Shown here: positions 16,922-25,500 of the stretch, one piece after another
Numbering within the stretch: position 1 is the stretch's first letter
How the letters are laid out: each line of letters begins with the position of its first letter
Origin: Chloroflexota bacterium
GTDB taxonomy: Bacteria; Chloroflexota; UBA6077; FW602-bin22; JAMCYS01
NCBI GenBank assembly: GCA_023473795.1
Contig: JAMCYS010000019.1
Location: 1 to 32,338, forward strand
DNA: 32,338 nt
Direction of reading: 5' to 3'
Made by a program: the position numbers and the translations under genes
Notes under the pieces: model-generated
Database searches by the model: none
Seen by the model: only the letters and a program-made list of their open reading frames with translations
Told to the model about the DNA's origin: nothing

Positions 16922-19438
16922 ATGATGACCGGGATGCGCAGAGTGACTCTGCTCTTGATCTTGGCCTTGCTGGCGACTTCTCTCGCTTTGGCGCCGGGCG
17001 GCACGACGGCCGCGCCGAGCCCCATCGCCACGGCGGCCGGCGCCCTGCGGCAGTCCGACGGCACGCCCTTCTTCCTTCTGGGGGCCAACTACGTCGGCGC
17101 CCCCGACCGCTCGTGGACGATGTGGCAGGACGAGCTGTTCGACCTTGGCCTGATTGAGCGTGATTTCCTCCGCGCCAGGGCCGCCGGCCTCAATACGCTG
17201 CGCCTCTTCGTCCGCCCGCCCCTGCAACGGCAGCTGCTCGCCGGCCGCTGGGACAAACTTGACGCAGTCATCGCCCTTGCCGAACGGCTTGACCTGTACC
17301 TCATTGTCACCCTGTACGATTACCGGGAGGACGACCTGAGCAAGGTAGCCACGCTGAATGGCGCCGTAGCCCGGCGCTATGCGGGGAAGTCCACGATCCT
17401 TGCCTACGATTTCAAGAACGAGCCTCACTTCCAGGACTTGGCCATCGCCATCTACCCGGGTTCGCGGCCGCCCCTGCAAACCGACGCTCTCATCAAGCGC
17501 TATGGCCAGCGGGTAAGCCCGGAGGAGGCGGACGCCTGGCGGCGCTTTGGTGAAGGCAAGGACCTCGTCCCTAGCCGCTTCAGCGCCGAAGAGGCTTACG
17601 TGTACGCGAATACCTATCGCTACTACCAGGAGTTCGTCAAGGAAGCCGGCGATTGGGTCACCGCGCGCAACTACCAAGTCTCGCTGATCGACTACGTCAC
17701 CTCGGCGGACGCCGCAAAGTGGCGCCCGCTACTCGACGTCCTCGACCAAACGCTCGCCGCCTGGCTACGCCCACAAGCCGATGCCGTGCGCTCCGCCGAC
17801 CGCGCGCATCTCCTCACCGTCGGCTATAGCGACCTGGCCCTCGCCAGTCTTCCCACCGCCGCCGGCATGCTTGACTTTATCTCCTTCCACCGCTTCCCCG
17901 CCGCGAGTGCGACTGCCCTGGGGGTCGCCCTCGATGCCCTCGGCGATCTCCGGCGGGTGTTCCCGGAGAAACCGGTGGTCTTCGAGGAGTACGGCTACTC
18001 GAACTCTGAGGTCGACGTCGCCCGCTCCGCCGCCTACGAGACGGCCATAGCGCTCGGCCTCCTCAGCCAGGGTCTGGGCGGCGGTGCCAAGTGGTCGTTG
18101 AACGACGTGGCCGATGGCTGGAACCCCCGGGAGAACAGATTCGGCCTCTATCGAGTCGACGGCAGCGCCAAGCCCGTGGCCTACGCGATGCGCGCCCTAG
18201 GCGACTACCTCTCTGCCAGCGGCAGGCCGACCGGCGTCCTGAACTACCAGGCGGAGACGGGCAGCCTCGGCCTCCGTTATACTTACTCGGCGCCCGATGC
18301 CCTCTTCGTCGCCGGCCAGGGTTACGCCGACCCCGCGGGCAGGGTGCGTTTTGAGGCCGGCGCGGGGCAGCTGTTCGTCGCCTGGCCGCGGCCGAACCAG
18401 GTGGACGTGCTGGCGACCGTTTCCGGCACTTTGCACCTCGACCCTGGAGCGCTGGTAGGCCTGCGCGGCGTGCGTGACGTCTCTCTGGCGCGATCCGACG
18501 GCACCGCCGTCCCCTTCCAGCGCGGGGACATGGCCCCCGCGCCATCAGATGGTCTAGGTCGCGGGGACATGGTCAGTTTCGCCGTTGAGGCGGGCGAGCT
18601 GTACCACCTGCGCTTCAGCGGCGCGGCGGTAGACGCCAGGATCGAAATCGTCTGGCCGCACGACGGCCTACCGGTTTCGCAGGCGATGAAGGCCAACGTC
18701 GGCGCCTATCTCTTCGAGCAGGGCTCCGCGGTCGCCGTGTGCGGCACGCCCGCGCCGACCGTGCGCCTGTGGCGGGCGCTCAACAACGGCGTCGAAGAAC
18801 CGGTGGCCGTCGGCGAAATACGGACGGCGAATGTGGGAGGCCTGGCCTTCCCGGCCTGGGACTTCAACGACGTGGACGTGAGCGCCGCTCGGGACGCCCA
18901 CAACAAGTACTACTTCCGCTTGTCCCTCGACGGCCTGCGCTACGGCAGCAGCATCTGGAGCCACGGCGCGGACGCTCGCACCTACATGCCCAATCAGGAT
19001 ACGCCTAGCGGCGTGGCGACCGCGGCCCCGCCGGCCGTCGACGCGAAGATCGAGATTGTCTGGCCGCACGATGGCTTGCCCGTGGCGAAGGCGACGAAGG
19101 CCAACATCGGGGTGTTGCTCTTCGAGCGCGGCACCCTGCGCGCGGCGCCGCCGGATTGGGCGCCCACCGTTCGTCTGTGGAGGGCGCTGAACAACGGCTA
19201 TGAGGAACAGGTAGCGGTGGGGATGAAAGTGATCAAGCGAGTGGGCGACCTCACCTTCCCCGCCTGGGAGTTCAACGACGTGGACGTCAGCGCCGCCCGC
19301 GACACGCTGAACAAGTACTACTTTCGGGTCACGGTGGATGGGGTGGATAGCCGCGGCAACGTCTGGAGCCACGGCTCCGACGCCCGCACCTACTTCCCCC
19401 AGCAGGACGTGCCGGCAGGTGTCGGAGCCTGCAACTGA
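16922..19438 (+). CDS. secreted glycoside hydrolase (GH5-like) with duplicated C-terminal domain
   Basis: This 838-aa exported protein begins with a Sec signal (RRVTLLLILALLATSLALA, cleavage probably after TTAA). A TIM-barrel follows: GANYVG, LRLFVRPP, LYLIVTLYD, YDFKNEPHF with Glu167 as candidate acid/base, and VVFEEYGYSN with Glu356 as candidate nucleophile, the usual GH5/clan A pair. After residue 430 come beta-rich segments and two related domains of about 125 residues (571-696 and 707-832), each starting D-A-R/K-IEIVWPHDGLPV, containing VRLWRALNNG and FNDVDVSAARD, and ending in a WSHG motif before a DARTY motif. The ATG at 16922 follows gggagg by 5 nt. The substrate is unknown; beta-mannan or beta-glucan are family possibilities. 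The repeated domains may bind glycan or the cell surface. Confidence 0.78.
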   Translation: MMTGMRRVTLLLILALLATSLALAPGGTTAAPSPIATAAGALRQSDGTPFFLLGANYVGAPDRSWTMWQDELFDLGLIERDFLRARAAGLNTLRLFVRPPLQRQLLAGRWDKLDAVIALAERLDLYLIVTLYDYREDDLSKVATLNGAVARRYAGKSTILAYDFKNEPHFQDLAIAIYPGSRPPLQTDALIKRYGQRVSPEEADAWRRFGEGKDLVPSRFSAEEAYVYANTYRYYQEFVKEAGDWVTARNYQVSLIDYVTSADAAKWRPLLDVLDQTLAAWLRPQADAVRSADRAHLLTVGYSDLALASLPTAAGMLDFISFHRFPAASATALGVALDALGDLRRVFPEKPVVFEEYGYSNSEVDVARSAAYETAIALGLLSQGLGGGAKWSLNDVADGWNPRENRFGLYRVDGSAKPVAYAMRALGDYLSASGRPTGVLNYQAETGSLGLRYTYSAPDALFVAGQGYADPAGRVRFEAGAGQLFVAWPRPNQVDVLATVSGTLHLDPGALVGLRGVRDVSLARSDGTAVPFQRGDMAPAPSDGLGRGDMVSFAVEAGELYHLRFSGAAVDARIEIVWPHDGLPVSQAMKANVGAYLFEQGSAVAVCGTPAPTVRLWRALNNGVEEPVAVGEIRTANVGGLAFPAWDFNDVDVSAARDAHNKYYFRLSLDGLRYGSSIWSHGADARTYMPNQDTPSGVATAAPPAVDAKIEIVWPHDGLPVAKATKANIGVLLFERGTLRAAPPDWAPTVRLWRALNNGYEEQVAVGMKVIKRVGDLTFPAWEFNDVDVSAARDTLNKYYFRVTVDGVDSRGNVWSHGSDARTYFPQQDVPAGVGACN
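18522..18572 (+). repeat. dispersed cgcggggaca palindrome inside the glycosidase gene
   Basis: gcggggacatgg occurs at 18522-18533 and 18561-18572; the first copy continues into cccccgcgcc, giving a palindrome. It encodes the low-complexity segment QRGDMAPAPSDGLGRGDM and resembles the 21091-21134 repeat in the downstream glycosyltransferase gene. Confidence 0.6.
18632..19417 (+). repeat. tandem duplication of a C-terminal domain
   Basis: Unit 1 begins at 18632 and unit 2 at 19040 (spacing 408 bp). They share IEIVWPHDGLPV, VRLWRALNNG, FNDVDVSAARD and NKYYFR, and conserve the closing WSHG and DARTY motifs, but differ in the central loop. Confidence 0.85.
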
Positions 19439-19628
19439 GGGGGCGGCGTTACGGTCCGAGGGTCGTGAACCGTAGGGCCATAGGGTCTATCCGCTCAGCG
19501 GCTATAGTGGTCGTAGACCAGACTGGCTGCCTGCCTTTCGTCCGGTGCGATCTTCCCGTTCCGCAGCAGCTGGTAGGTCCTGTGCATCAGCCAGGGCCCG
19601 CTGCACCGGGCACAAAGAAGTATCCCAA

Positions 19629-19762
19629 GCAACCTTGCCTTTGTTCCTGCCGGCTTCCGACTTACCCTGTCACTTCTGCCGCACTCGACTTACGTCGCTT
19701 GCGACCGAAGTTCTGGGTCCGCCTTCCCCCGCCAAGCACTCCGTGCTTGATCGCTTGGGACT
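19629..19762. repeat. 134-bp direct repeat, copy 2
   Basis: This is the same unit and orientation as 16432-16565. The dyad near its end is better here (aagcac tcc gtgctt). It lies in the 449-bp gap 19439-19887 between the glycosidase and the glycosyltransferase. A frame that runs through it (19465-19863) has no protein features and shares only the repeat-derived segment with a frame in copy 1. Confidence 0.85.
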
Positions 19763-19832
19763 CCATTATTGAACCATCTCTGGGGACGCTTGTCAAGGGG
19801 TTTGACGCCAATTTGGCGCAAAATCGTGAAAG

Positions 19833-19861
19833 TTGTCTCCCAACGGCAGGGATGCTATTCT
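19833..19861 (+). promoter_or_regulatory. putative promoter of the GT39-like gene
   Basis: TTGTCT at 19833-19838 is 17 nt from TATTCT at 19856-19861, close before the ribosome site aggagg at 19875-19880. Confidence 0.5.
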
Positions 19862-19887
19862 AGGTCGGCTGCACAGGAGGTTCCGGC

Positions 19888-21732
19888 TTGGCTTTGGCGC
19901 CAGCGCGCCCCCAGGGGCGCCGGATTCCGCTGCCCTCACCCGGCGTACTGGCCGTTGGCGTCTGCCTGCTGGCTCTGCTAGCCGCCGCCTGGGTGGCGAC
20001 CGCCATTTTCGACCGCTTGCCCCACGTCGAGGATGACGTAGCCTTCCTGTTCCAGGCGCGCACCCTAGCGTCGGGCAGGCTGCTGGCCCCGGCGCCCGCC
20101 TTGCCGCAGTTCTTCGAGATCCCCTTTACGGTCCAGCGCGACGGCTTCTGGTACGGCAAGTACCCGCCCGGCTACCCGGCCGTGCTCGCTCTGGGGGTGC
20201 TGGCCGGTCAGCCCTGGCTGGTGGAGCCCATCTGCGGGGCCATAGCTGTTGGTCTGGTTTACTTGCTGGGACGGCATCTCTATGGCCCCTGGGTGGGGCT
20301 GCTGGGTGCCGGGTTGACCGCCGCCTCGCCCTTTTTCCTCCTGCAGGCGGGCTCGTTCATGTCGCACGCCGCCTGCCTGGCCTGGGCGACGCTCTTTCTC
20401 TGGCTCTTCCTGCGGGCGCGGCAGCGGCTCTCGCTCTGGCAGGGCCTAGCGGCGGGGGCGGCGCTGGGCATGCTCTTCCTCTCGCGGCAGCTCACGGCCG
20501 TCGGGGTGGCCCTGCCGGTGGCGCTGTGGTGCCTGGCCGACCTGGTTGGGCAGCGGCGCCGGTTGGGGCTCTACCTGGCGACGGCGGCGGGCTTCCTGCC
20601 GTTTCTGGCGATCCTACTGGCCTACAACCAGCTGACGACGGGCAATCCCCTGCGCAGCGCCTACGAGCTCTACTGGGCCTACGACAAGATCGGCTTCGGC
20701 CCGGATGTGGGCGTGCGCGGTCATTATCTGGCCGACGGCCTGCTCAACACGAGGATTAATTTCGACGCTTTCGCCACTTTCCTCTTCGGCTGGCCGGGCC
20801 AGTTGAGCCTGGCGCCGGCCGCATTGGCGGTGCTGCTGGCCGGGGCCGCGCTGGCGGCGCGGCTAGGCGGCGGCGTCCTTGACGCAGCGCGGGGGATTGT
20901 CCTTCGCGGTCCAAGCGGGAGTCGTCGGCGGGAACCGGAAAGGGCTGAAGCCCTCACTACAAACACGGAACCGGAAAGGGCTGAAGCCCTCACTACAAAC
21001 ACGGGTTCTTCGTCGTTCGTAGTGCGGACTCAACTGCCCCCGGCTAGGGGGTCAGTCCGCTTCTCGTTCCTGCGACGTCGCTCCTCAGACGGCGGGGGAC
21101 AAGCCCCCGCGCCGGGGGACACGGCCCCCGCGCCACACCAGGAGCAGCCACTCGGGCGCTCTGACCTCCCTCGCGACTGGGCCGGCTACGACCTGTTGTT
21201 GGCCGCGGTATTCGCCAGCCTGGTGCTGGTGCACGTGGCCTACTGGGCGTTCGGGCAGATGTACGGACCGCGCTACTACTTCGAAGCCCTGGGCGCGGTG
21301 GCGCTGCTCAGCGCCCGCGGCCTGGTGCGGGCCGGGCAGGCCCTCGCCAATGTGCTGGCGCGTCTGGTCTCGGCCGGGCGGGCCCGCTCGCTGGCGCTGG
21401 CCGCGGTCGGCTGCCTGGTCGTCGGCCTGTTCGCCTGGAGCTACACCCAGTTCGCGCCGGGGGAGTTCGGCAAGACGGTGCGCTGGTACGACATCGACGG
21501 CTCGGGGCCGCGAGCGGTGCGGGCGGCGGGCGTGCACAACGCCGTGGTCTTTGTCAAGCACAGCTACTGGACCGACTACGCCCCGTTCTTCAGTAACGAC
21601 GATCCGCTGCTCCAGGGCGACGTGGTCTACGCCATCGACCTGGGGCCGTCGCGCGACCGCGACCTGCTGGCGCTCTACCCGGGCCGCGCCGCCTATACCT
21701 ACGCCGACGGGCAAGTGACGCCGCTGCCGTGA
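19888..21732 (+). CDS. GT39-like (ArnT/PMT) membrane glycosyltransferase
   Basis: This 614-aa polytopic protein probably uses a lipid-phosphate sugar donor outside the membrane. After TM1 it has HVEDDVAFLFQAR with the acidic pair Asp49-Asp50, then KYPPGYPAVLALGV, and about ten membrane helices. A typical later motif is FGQMYGPRYYFE. The TTG start is supported by aggagg at 19875-19880, 7 nt upstream. Residues about 349-425 differ from the rest: a polar stretch (EPERAEALTTNT twice, then APAPGDTAPAPH) encoded by repeats of intergenic type, lying between two helices. The frame stays open, so the protein is probably made with an extended loop. Its gene lies next to the secreted glycosidase. Target and sugar are unknown. 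Confidence 0.8.
   Translation: MALAPARPQGRRIPLPSPGVLAVGVCLLALLAAAWVATAIFDRLPHVEDDVAFLFQARTLASGRLLAPAPALPQFFEIPFTVQRDGFWYGKYPPGYPAVLALGVLAGQPWLVEPICGAIAVGLVYLLGRHLYGPWVGLLGAGLTAASPFFLLQAGSFMSHAACLAWATLFLWLFLRARQRLSLWQGLAAGAALGMLFLSRQLTAVGVALPVALWCLADLVGQRRRLGLYLATAAGFLPFLAILLAYNQLTTGNPLRSAYELYWAYDKIGFGPDVGVRGHYLADGLLNTRINFDAFATFLFGWPGQLSLAPAALAVLLAGAALAARLGGGVLDAARGIVLRGPSGSRRREPERAEALTTNTEPERAEALTTNTGSSSFVVRTQLPPARGSVRFSFLRRRSSDGGGQAPAPGDTAPAPHQEQPLGRSDLPRDWAGYDLLLAAVFASLVLVHVAYWAFGQMYGPRYYFEALGAVALLSARGLVRAGQALANVLARLVSAGRARSLALAAVGCLVVGLFAWSYTQFAPGEFGKTVRWYDIDGSGPRAVRAAGVHNAVVFVKHSYWTDYAPFFSNDDPLLQGDVVYAIDLGPSRDRDLLALYPGRAAYTYADGQVTPLP
20931..21002 (+). repeat. 36-bp tandem repeat inside the glycosyltransferase gene
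   Basis: Two perfect 36-bp copies (20931-20966 and 20967-21002), each with the dyad agggctgaagccct and ending in cactacaaacac. Each copy encodes EPERAEALTTNT, so the reading frame is kept. Confidence 0.95.
21013..21134 (+). repeat. cluster of palindromic repeats inside the glycosyltransferase gene
   Basis: tcgttcgtagtg (21013-21024) is shared with the intergenic site at 28049. gcggact/agtccgc arms enclose ccccc/ggggg, giving a hairpin at about 21024-21061. Two G5/C5 palindromes follow, around gggggacaagccccc and gggggacacggccccc (21091-21134). Confidence 0.75.
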
Positions 21733-21807
21733 GGGGGCCGTCGCCCGGCCATAAATGGGCCGGTCTGAAGAAACGAAGCCGTCTGAAGCCGGCTGGGCAC
21801 GTTCTCC

Positions 21808-21858
21808 AGCCCCCTTCGAGGGGGCTTTGTACCTTCAGCCCGGGGCTTGAGCCCCGGG
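21808..21858. terminator. two hairpins between convergent genes
   Basis: agccccct/aggggggct-type arms (21808-21815 and 21819-21826, 8 bp) are followed by TTTG; a second dyad, cccggggct and agccccggg, lies at 21839-21858. They sit between the glycosyltransferase and response regulator stops and probably serve both strands. Confidence 0.55.
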
Positions 21859-21871
21859 GCGAGGGTGCGCC

Positions 21872-22510
21872 CTAGTGGACCAGCTTGTTCTGCACGGCCA
21901 GGGCGACGGCCTCGGTGCGGCTGGCCACCCCCAGTTTGGAGAGGATGCTGCTGACGTGGAACTTGACGGTGGAGCGGCTGACGATCAGCTTGTCGGCGAT
22001 GTCCGGGTTGTTGAGGCCCTCCACCATCAGCGCCAGCACCTCGCGCTCGCGGTCGGTGAGGTCGTGGCCGATGGCCGGCCTGGTGGCGGTGTGGATCAGG
22101 GCTTGCGCCGCCTCCGGCGCCAGGGTGGGACGTCCGGCCTTGGCGGCGCGGATGGCGTCGGCCAGCTGGTCGGCGGTCACGTTCTTCAGTAGATAGCCAA
22201 TGGCCCCCGCCTTCAATGCCCCTTGCACCAGATCGTCCTCTTTGAAGCTGGTGAGGGCGATGACTTGCACGCGGGGGCAGACCTGGCGGATAGCGCGCGT
22301 GGCGGCGGCGCCGTCCATTTCCGGCATCACCAGGTCCATGAGGACGACGTCGGGCTTCAGCTCGGGGCACTTGCGTACCGCCTCGGCACCACCGGAGGCC
22401 TCGCCAACTAATTCCAAATCGTCGAAGGCCAGCAGGAAGGCGCCAAGCCCGCTGCGCACAACGGCGTGGTCGTCGACAAGCATCACACGGACGGGCGGTT
22501 TGTCTGTCAC
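21872..22510 (-). CDS. NarL/FixJ-family response regulator
   Basis: This 212-aa DNA-binding regulator has a receiver domain (residues 7-122) with the acidic pair in LVDDH, the phospho-acceptor Asp59 in VVLMDLVMPEMDG, Thr/Ser in ALTSF and Lys in LLKNV. A LuxR-type helix-turn-helix follows (about 147-208: LTDREREVLALMVEG, NNPDIADKL, STVKFHVSSILSKL). All switch residues are present. Translation starts at GTG 22510 with gggagg 8 nt upstream. It lies 13 nt after its partner kinase in the same operon, so the pair forms a NarX/NarL-type two-component system. Target genes are unknown. Confidence 0.95.
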   Translation of the reverse strand: MTDKPPVRVMLVDDHAVVRSGLGAFLLAFDDLELVGEASGGAEAVRKCPELKPDVVLMDLVMPEMDGAAATRAIRQVCPRVQVIALTSFKEDDLVQGALKAGAIGYLLKNVTADQLADAIRAAKAGRPTLAPEAAQALIHTATRPAIGHDLTDREREVLALMVEGLNNPDIADKLIVSRSTVKFHVSSILSKLGVASRTEAVALAVQNKLVH

Positions 22511-22523
22511 GGGGTGTTCCTCC

Positions 22524-25500
22524 CTAGGTATCCTGCCAGACGACCGCGACCCGCGTGCCGCGGCCCGGCGCGCTTCGCAAACCTAGCGAAGCACCAATCG
22601 TCTCTGCTCTTTCGCGCATTATACCTAATCCGAGGTGATCCGGGGGCACGGCGGCCACGTCGAAGCCCCGGCCGTCGTCGCTGACCGCCAACTCCACCGT
22701 GTCTCCCAGGCAGCGCAGGCTAATCTCGACCCGGCTGGCGCCGGAGTGCTTGACGACGTTGTTGAGTGCCTCCTGGGCAATGCGGTAGAGCGCCAACTGC
22801 ACCTCCGGTGGCAAGGTACGCTGGCATTCGACCGTGAGCGCCACCGGCAGACGGGCCCGGCCGGTGACGGCCTCCGCCAGTTGCTTGAGTAGATCGCCCA
22901 GGGCGGCCTCGGTGAGGGCGGTGGGCCGCAGCTCCAATAGCAGAGTGCGCATCTCGGCCAGGGCGCCGCGCGTCAGCTGCCGCAGTTCCTCCAGGCGCCG
23001 CCGTCCCTCGTCCTGGTTCCGTTCCCAAAGGCGAGGCAGCACCTCGGCGATGAGGCTGGCGGAGAAGAGGGTCTGCGTCACGGCGTCGTGGAGGTCGCGG
23101 GCGAGGCGGGAACGCTCGGCGGCCACCGCCAGCTGTTCGGCGCGGTCGCGCAGGCGGGCGTTTTCGATGGCCAACGCCGCCTGGTCGGCGAAAGTGACCG
23201 CCAGGGCGACCTCTTCCTCGGAGAACTCCCGCGGCTGCGGGAAGTAGAGGACGATGCCACCGTACAGCTCGTTCTTGACTAGCAGAGGCACGGCGAGAAT
23301 GGCCCGCAGGCGGGAGGCAAGGCCGGGGTCGGCGCGCAACAGCTCGCCCAGGGAGCCGCTGGCGGGAGCCGCGACCGAGTAGTCGGGAATGGCAATGGGC
23401 ATGCGCTCGGCCACGGCGCGCCCTACCGCGCCCGTGCCGACCAGCACGGAGATGCGGGGGACGTACTCCGGGGGCAGCCCCTGGGAGGCCTGGACGGCGA
23501 GGGTCTGCCCATCTTCCTGCAGGCGCAGCAGAGCGCCTGTCTCGGTTCCCACGACGCGGCAGGCCTGGCCGACTATGTGCTCCAGAATCTCCTGCAACGG
23601 CCGGTTAGAGTTGAGCACGGCGACGATGTCGCGCAGGCCCTCGGCAACCTGGCGGCGCTGCTCTGCCTCCTGCCGGCGCTCCTGCTCTTCGCGGAAGAGG
23701 CGGGCGTTCTCCAGATCGATGGCTGCCCCGGCGGCCAGAGTGGTGAGTTTGCGTACGTCCTCTGAGCCCAGGATGCCGTTGGCCTTGTTGGCCAGGGCGA
23801 TGACGCCGATGGTGCGCTCGCCGTAGACCAGCGGCACCGCCAGGACGTCGCGACTGGCCGCTCGTTGGACGGTCTCCATGTGCGAACACGGGTCGGTGGC
23901 CGCCGCCAGCGAAATCTGTGCCTGGCCGGTGAGCGCCGCCGTGCCGACTACCGAGCCGTGCAGCGGGATTCTCATCCCCATCATCGAGGGATCCAGGTCG
24001 CCGGAGAGGACGGAGATGCGTAGCTCCTCCCCCTCCACCATATAGACGACGGCTTTGGCCGTGTCGGTGAGGCGACGAGCCTCGTCGGCGATCATCTGCA
24101 GCATCCGCTCGGGGTCGAGACGGCTGCTGATGGCCTGCTGCACGGAAAGGATGGTGGAGAGCTCGGCCGTACGCTCCTGGACCCGCTGTTCGAGGGTCTG
24201 ATAGGCTGCCCGCAGCTCCTCCTCCGAGCCCTTGCGCTCGAGAGCGTTGACGATGATCTCGCCCGTGAGCCGCAGCTGGGCGATGCTCTCCTCGGGCCAG
24301 CGGGCCTCCTGGCGCACGGAGTCGAAGCCGAGGAAGCCGACCGTAGCGTTGCGGTAGACCATGGGCACGGCGACGAGGGAGAGGATCGACTGGTCGCCCA
24401 GCACCTGGCGCTCGACTGCGGCCTCCGGCGGCAAATCGTCGAGGCTCTCCAAGTAGATGACCTTCTGGCTGAGCATCTGCTCCGTGAACCAGGGTGTGCT
24501 CTCCACGGGCACGAGCTGGAAGTTGCCTTTCTGCGGACCCACGCCCTCGGCGCACCACTCGTGGGTGTTGCTGCTCGTCTTGCCGTCGGGCGCGTAGAGG
24601 AAGACGTAGCAGCGGTCGACCGCGGCGAACTCGCCGACGGCGCGCAAGGTTTGGTTGATGCCCTCGTCCACCTGCTCCGGCGCCAGGTTAATGAAGTTAC
24701 TGGAGATGGAGGAAATCAGCTTCTCGAAAGCGACGCGGCGCCGCAGCTGCTCCTCGGCGCGCTGGCGCTCGGCCACCTCCTGCTGCAGGACCTCGTTGGC
24801 GCGGGTGAGCTCGCCGGTGCGCTCCTCCACCCGTCGCTCCAGCTCGTCGTGAGCGCGCTGCAGTTCCTCCTCGGCGCGCCTGCGGGCGGTGACGTCGTTG
24901 CCGACGCAGAGAATCTCCGTCAGGCGGCCCTGCGCGTCGCGGACCGCGCGGTTGGTCCAGGCGATCCACACCCGCTCGCCGTCGGCCCGAACGTTCTCGT
25001 TCTCATGGGTAGTGTAGCGCTCGGGATTGCGGCAGAGGTCGGCGAGGAACTGGCTCAGATCCGTGCCCTCGGCGTTACGCCGGGGAATGACCGTGCCGAG
25101 GGCGCTGCGGCCGAGGATGTCCGCTGGACCGAAGCCGAAGAAGCGCTCGGCGAACTCGTTGAAGAAGACGATGTTGCCCCGCGGGTCCATGCGGAAGATG
25201 ATGCTGTTGGCGTTCTCCACCAGCTCTCGGTACTGCTCTTCGCTGGCCCGCAGGGCGGCCTCGGCCCGTTGCCGCTCGGCCAGCGCCTCCTCCAGACGGC
25301 GATTGACCGCGGCCATCTCCGCCGTGCGGGCCGCGACCATTTCTTCCAGGTGGTCGTGGTGCTGCTGCAAGGCGGCTACGGCCCGGCAGCGCTCGTTGGC
25401 GTCCACCGTCACGTCGAAGATGCCGACGACCCGGTCGTTCTCGACGAGCGGCACGAGGGCGACGTCCCAGTAGGTGAGTGTCCCCCCGCTGCGCACGCGG

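Noticed and set aside
16432-19762. Composite transposon bounded by the 134-bp repeats
   Set aside because: There is no transposase, no terminal inverted repeat and no target duplication in or next to the repeats. Kept only as a direct-repeat observation.
19465-19863. A frame through direct repeat copy 2 similar to a frame in copy 1
   Set aside because: The shared peptide segment reflects the DNA repeat only. Substitutions change about 10 of 40 residues, there is no ribosome site and the flanks are unrelated.
16582-19872. The 12-mer taggtcggctgc after both direct repeats
   Set aside because: Its distance from the repeat differs (17 versus 99 nt), and exact 12-mers recur by chance in a window this size.
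20931-21002. CRISPR-like repeat pair
   Set aside because: The two 36-bp units are directly adjacent with no spacer, lie inside a gene and have no cas genes nearby.
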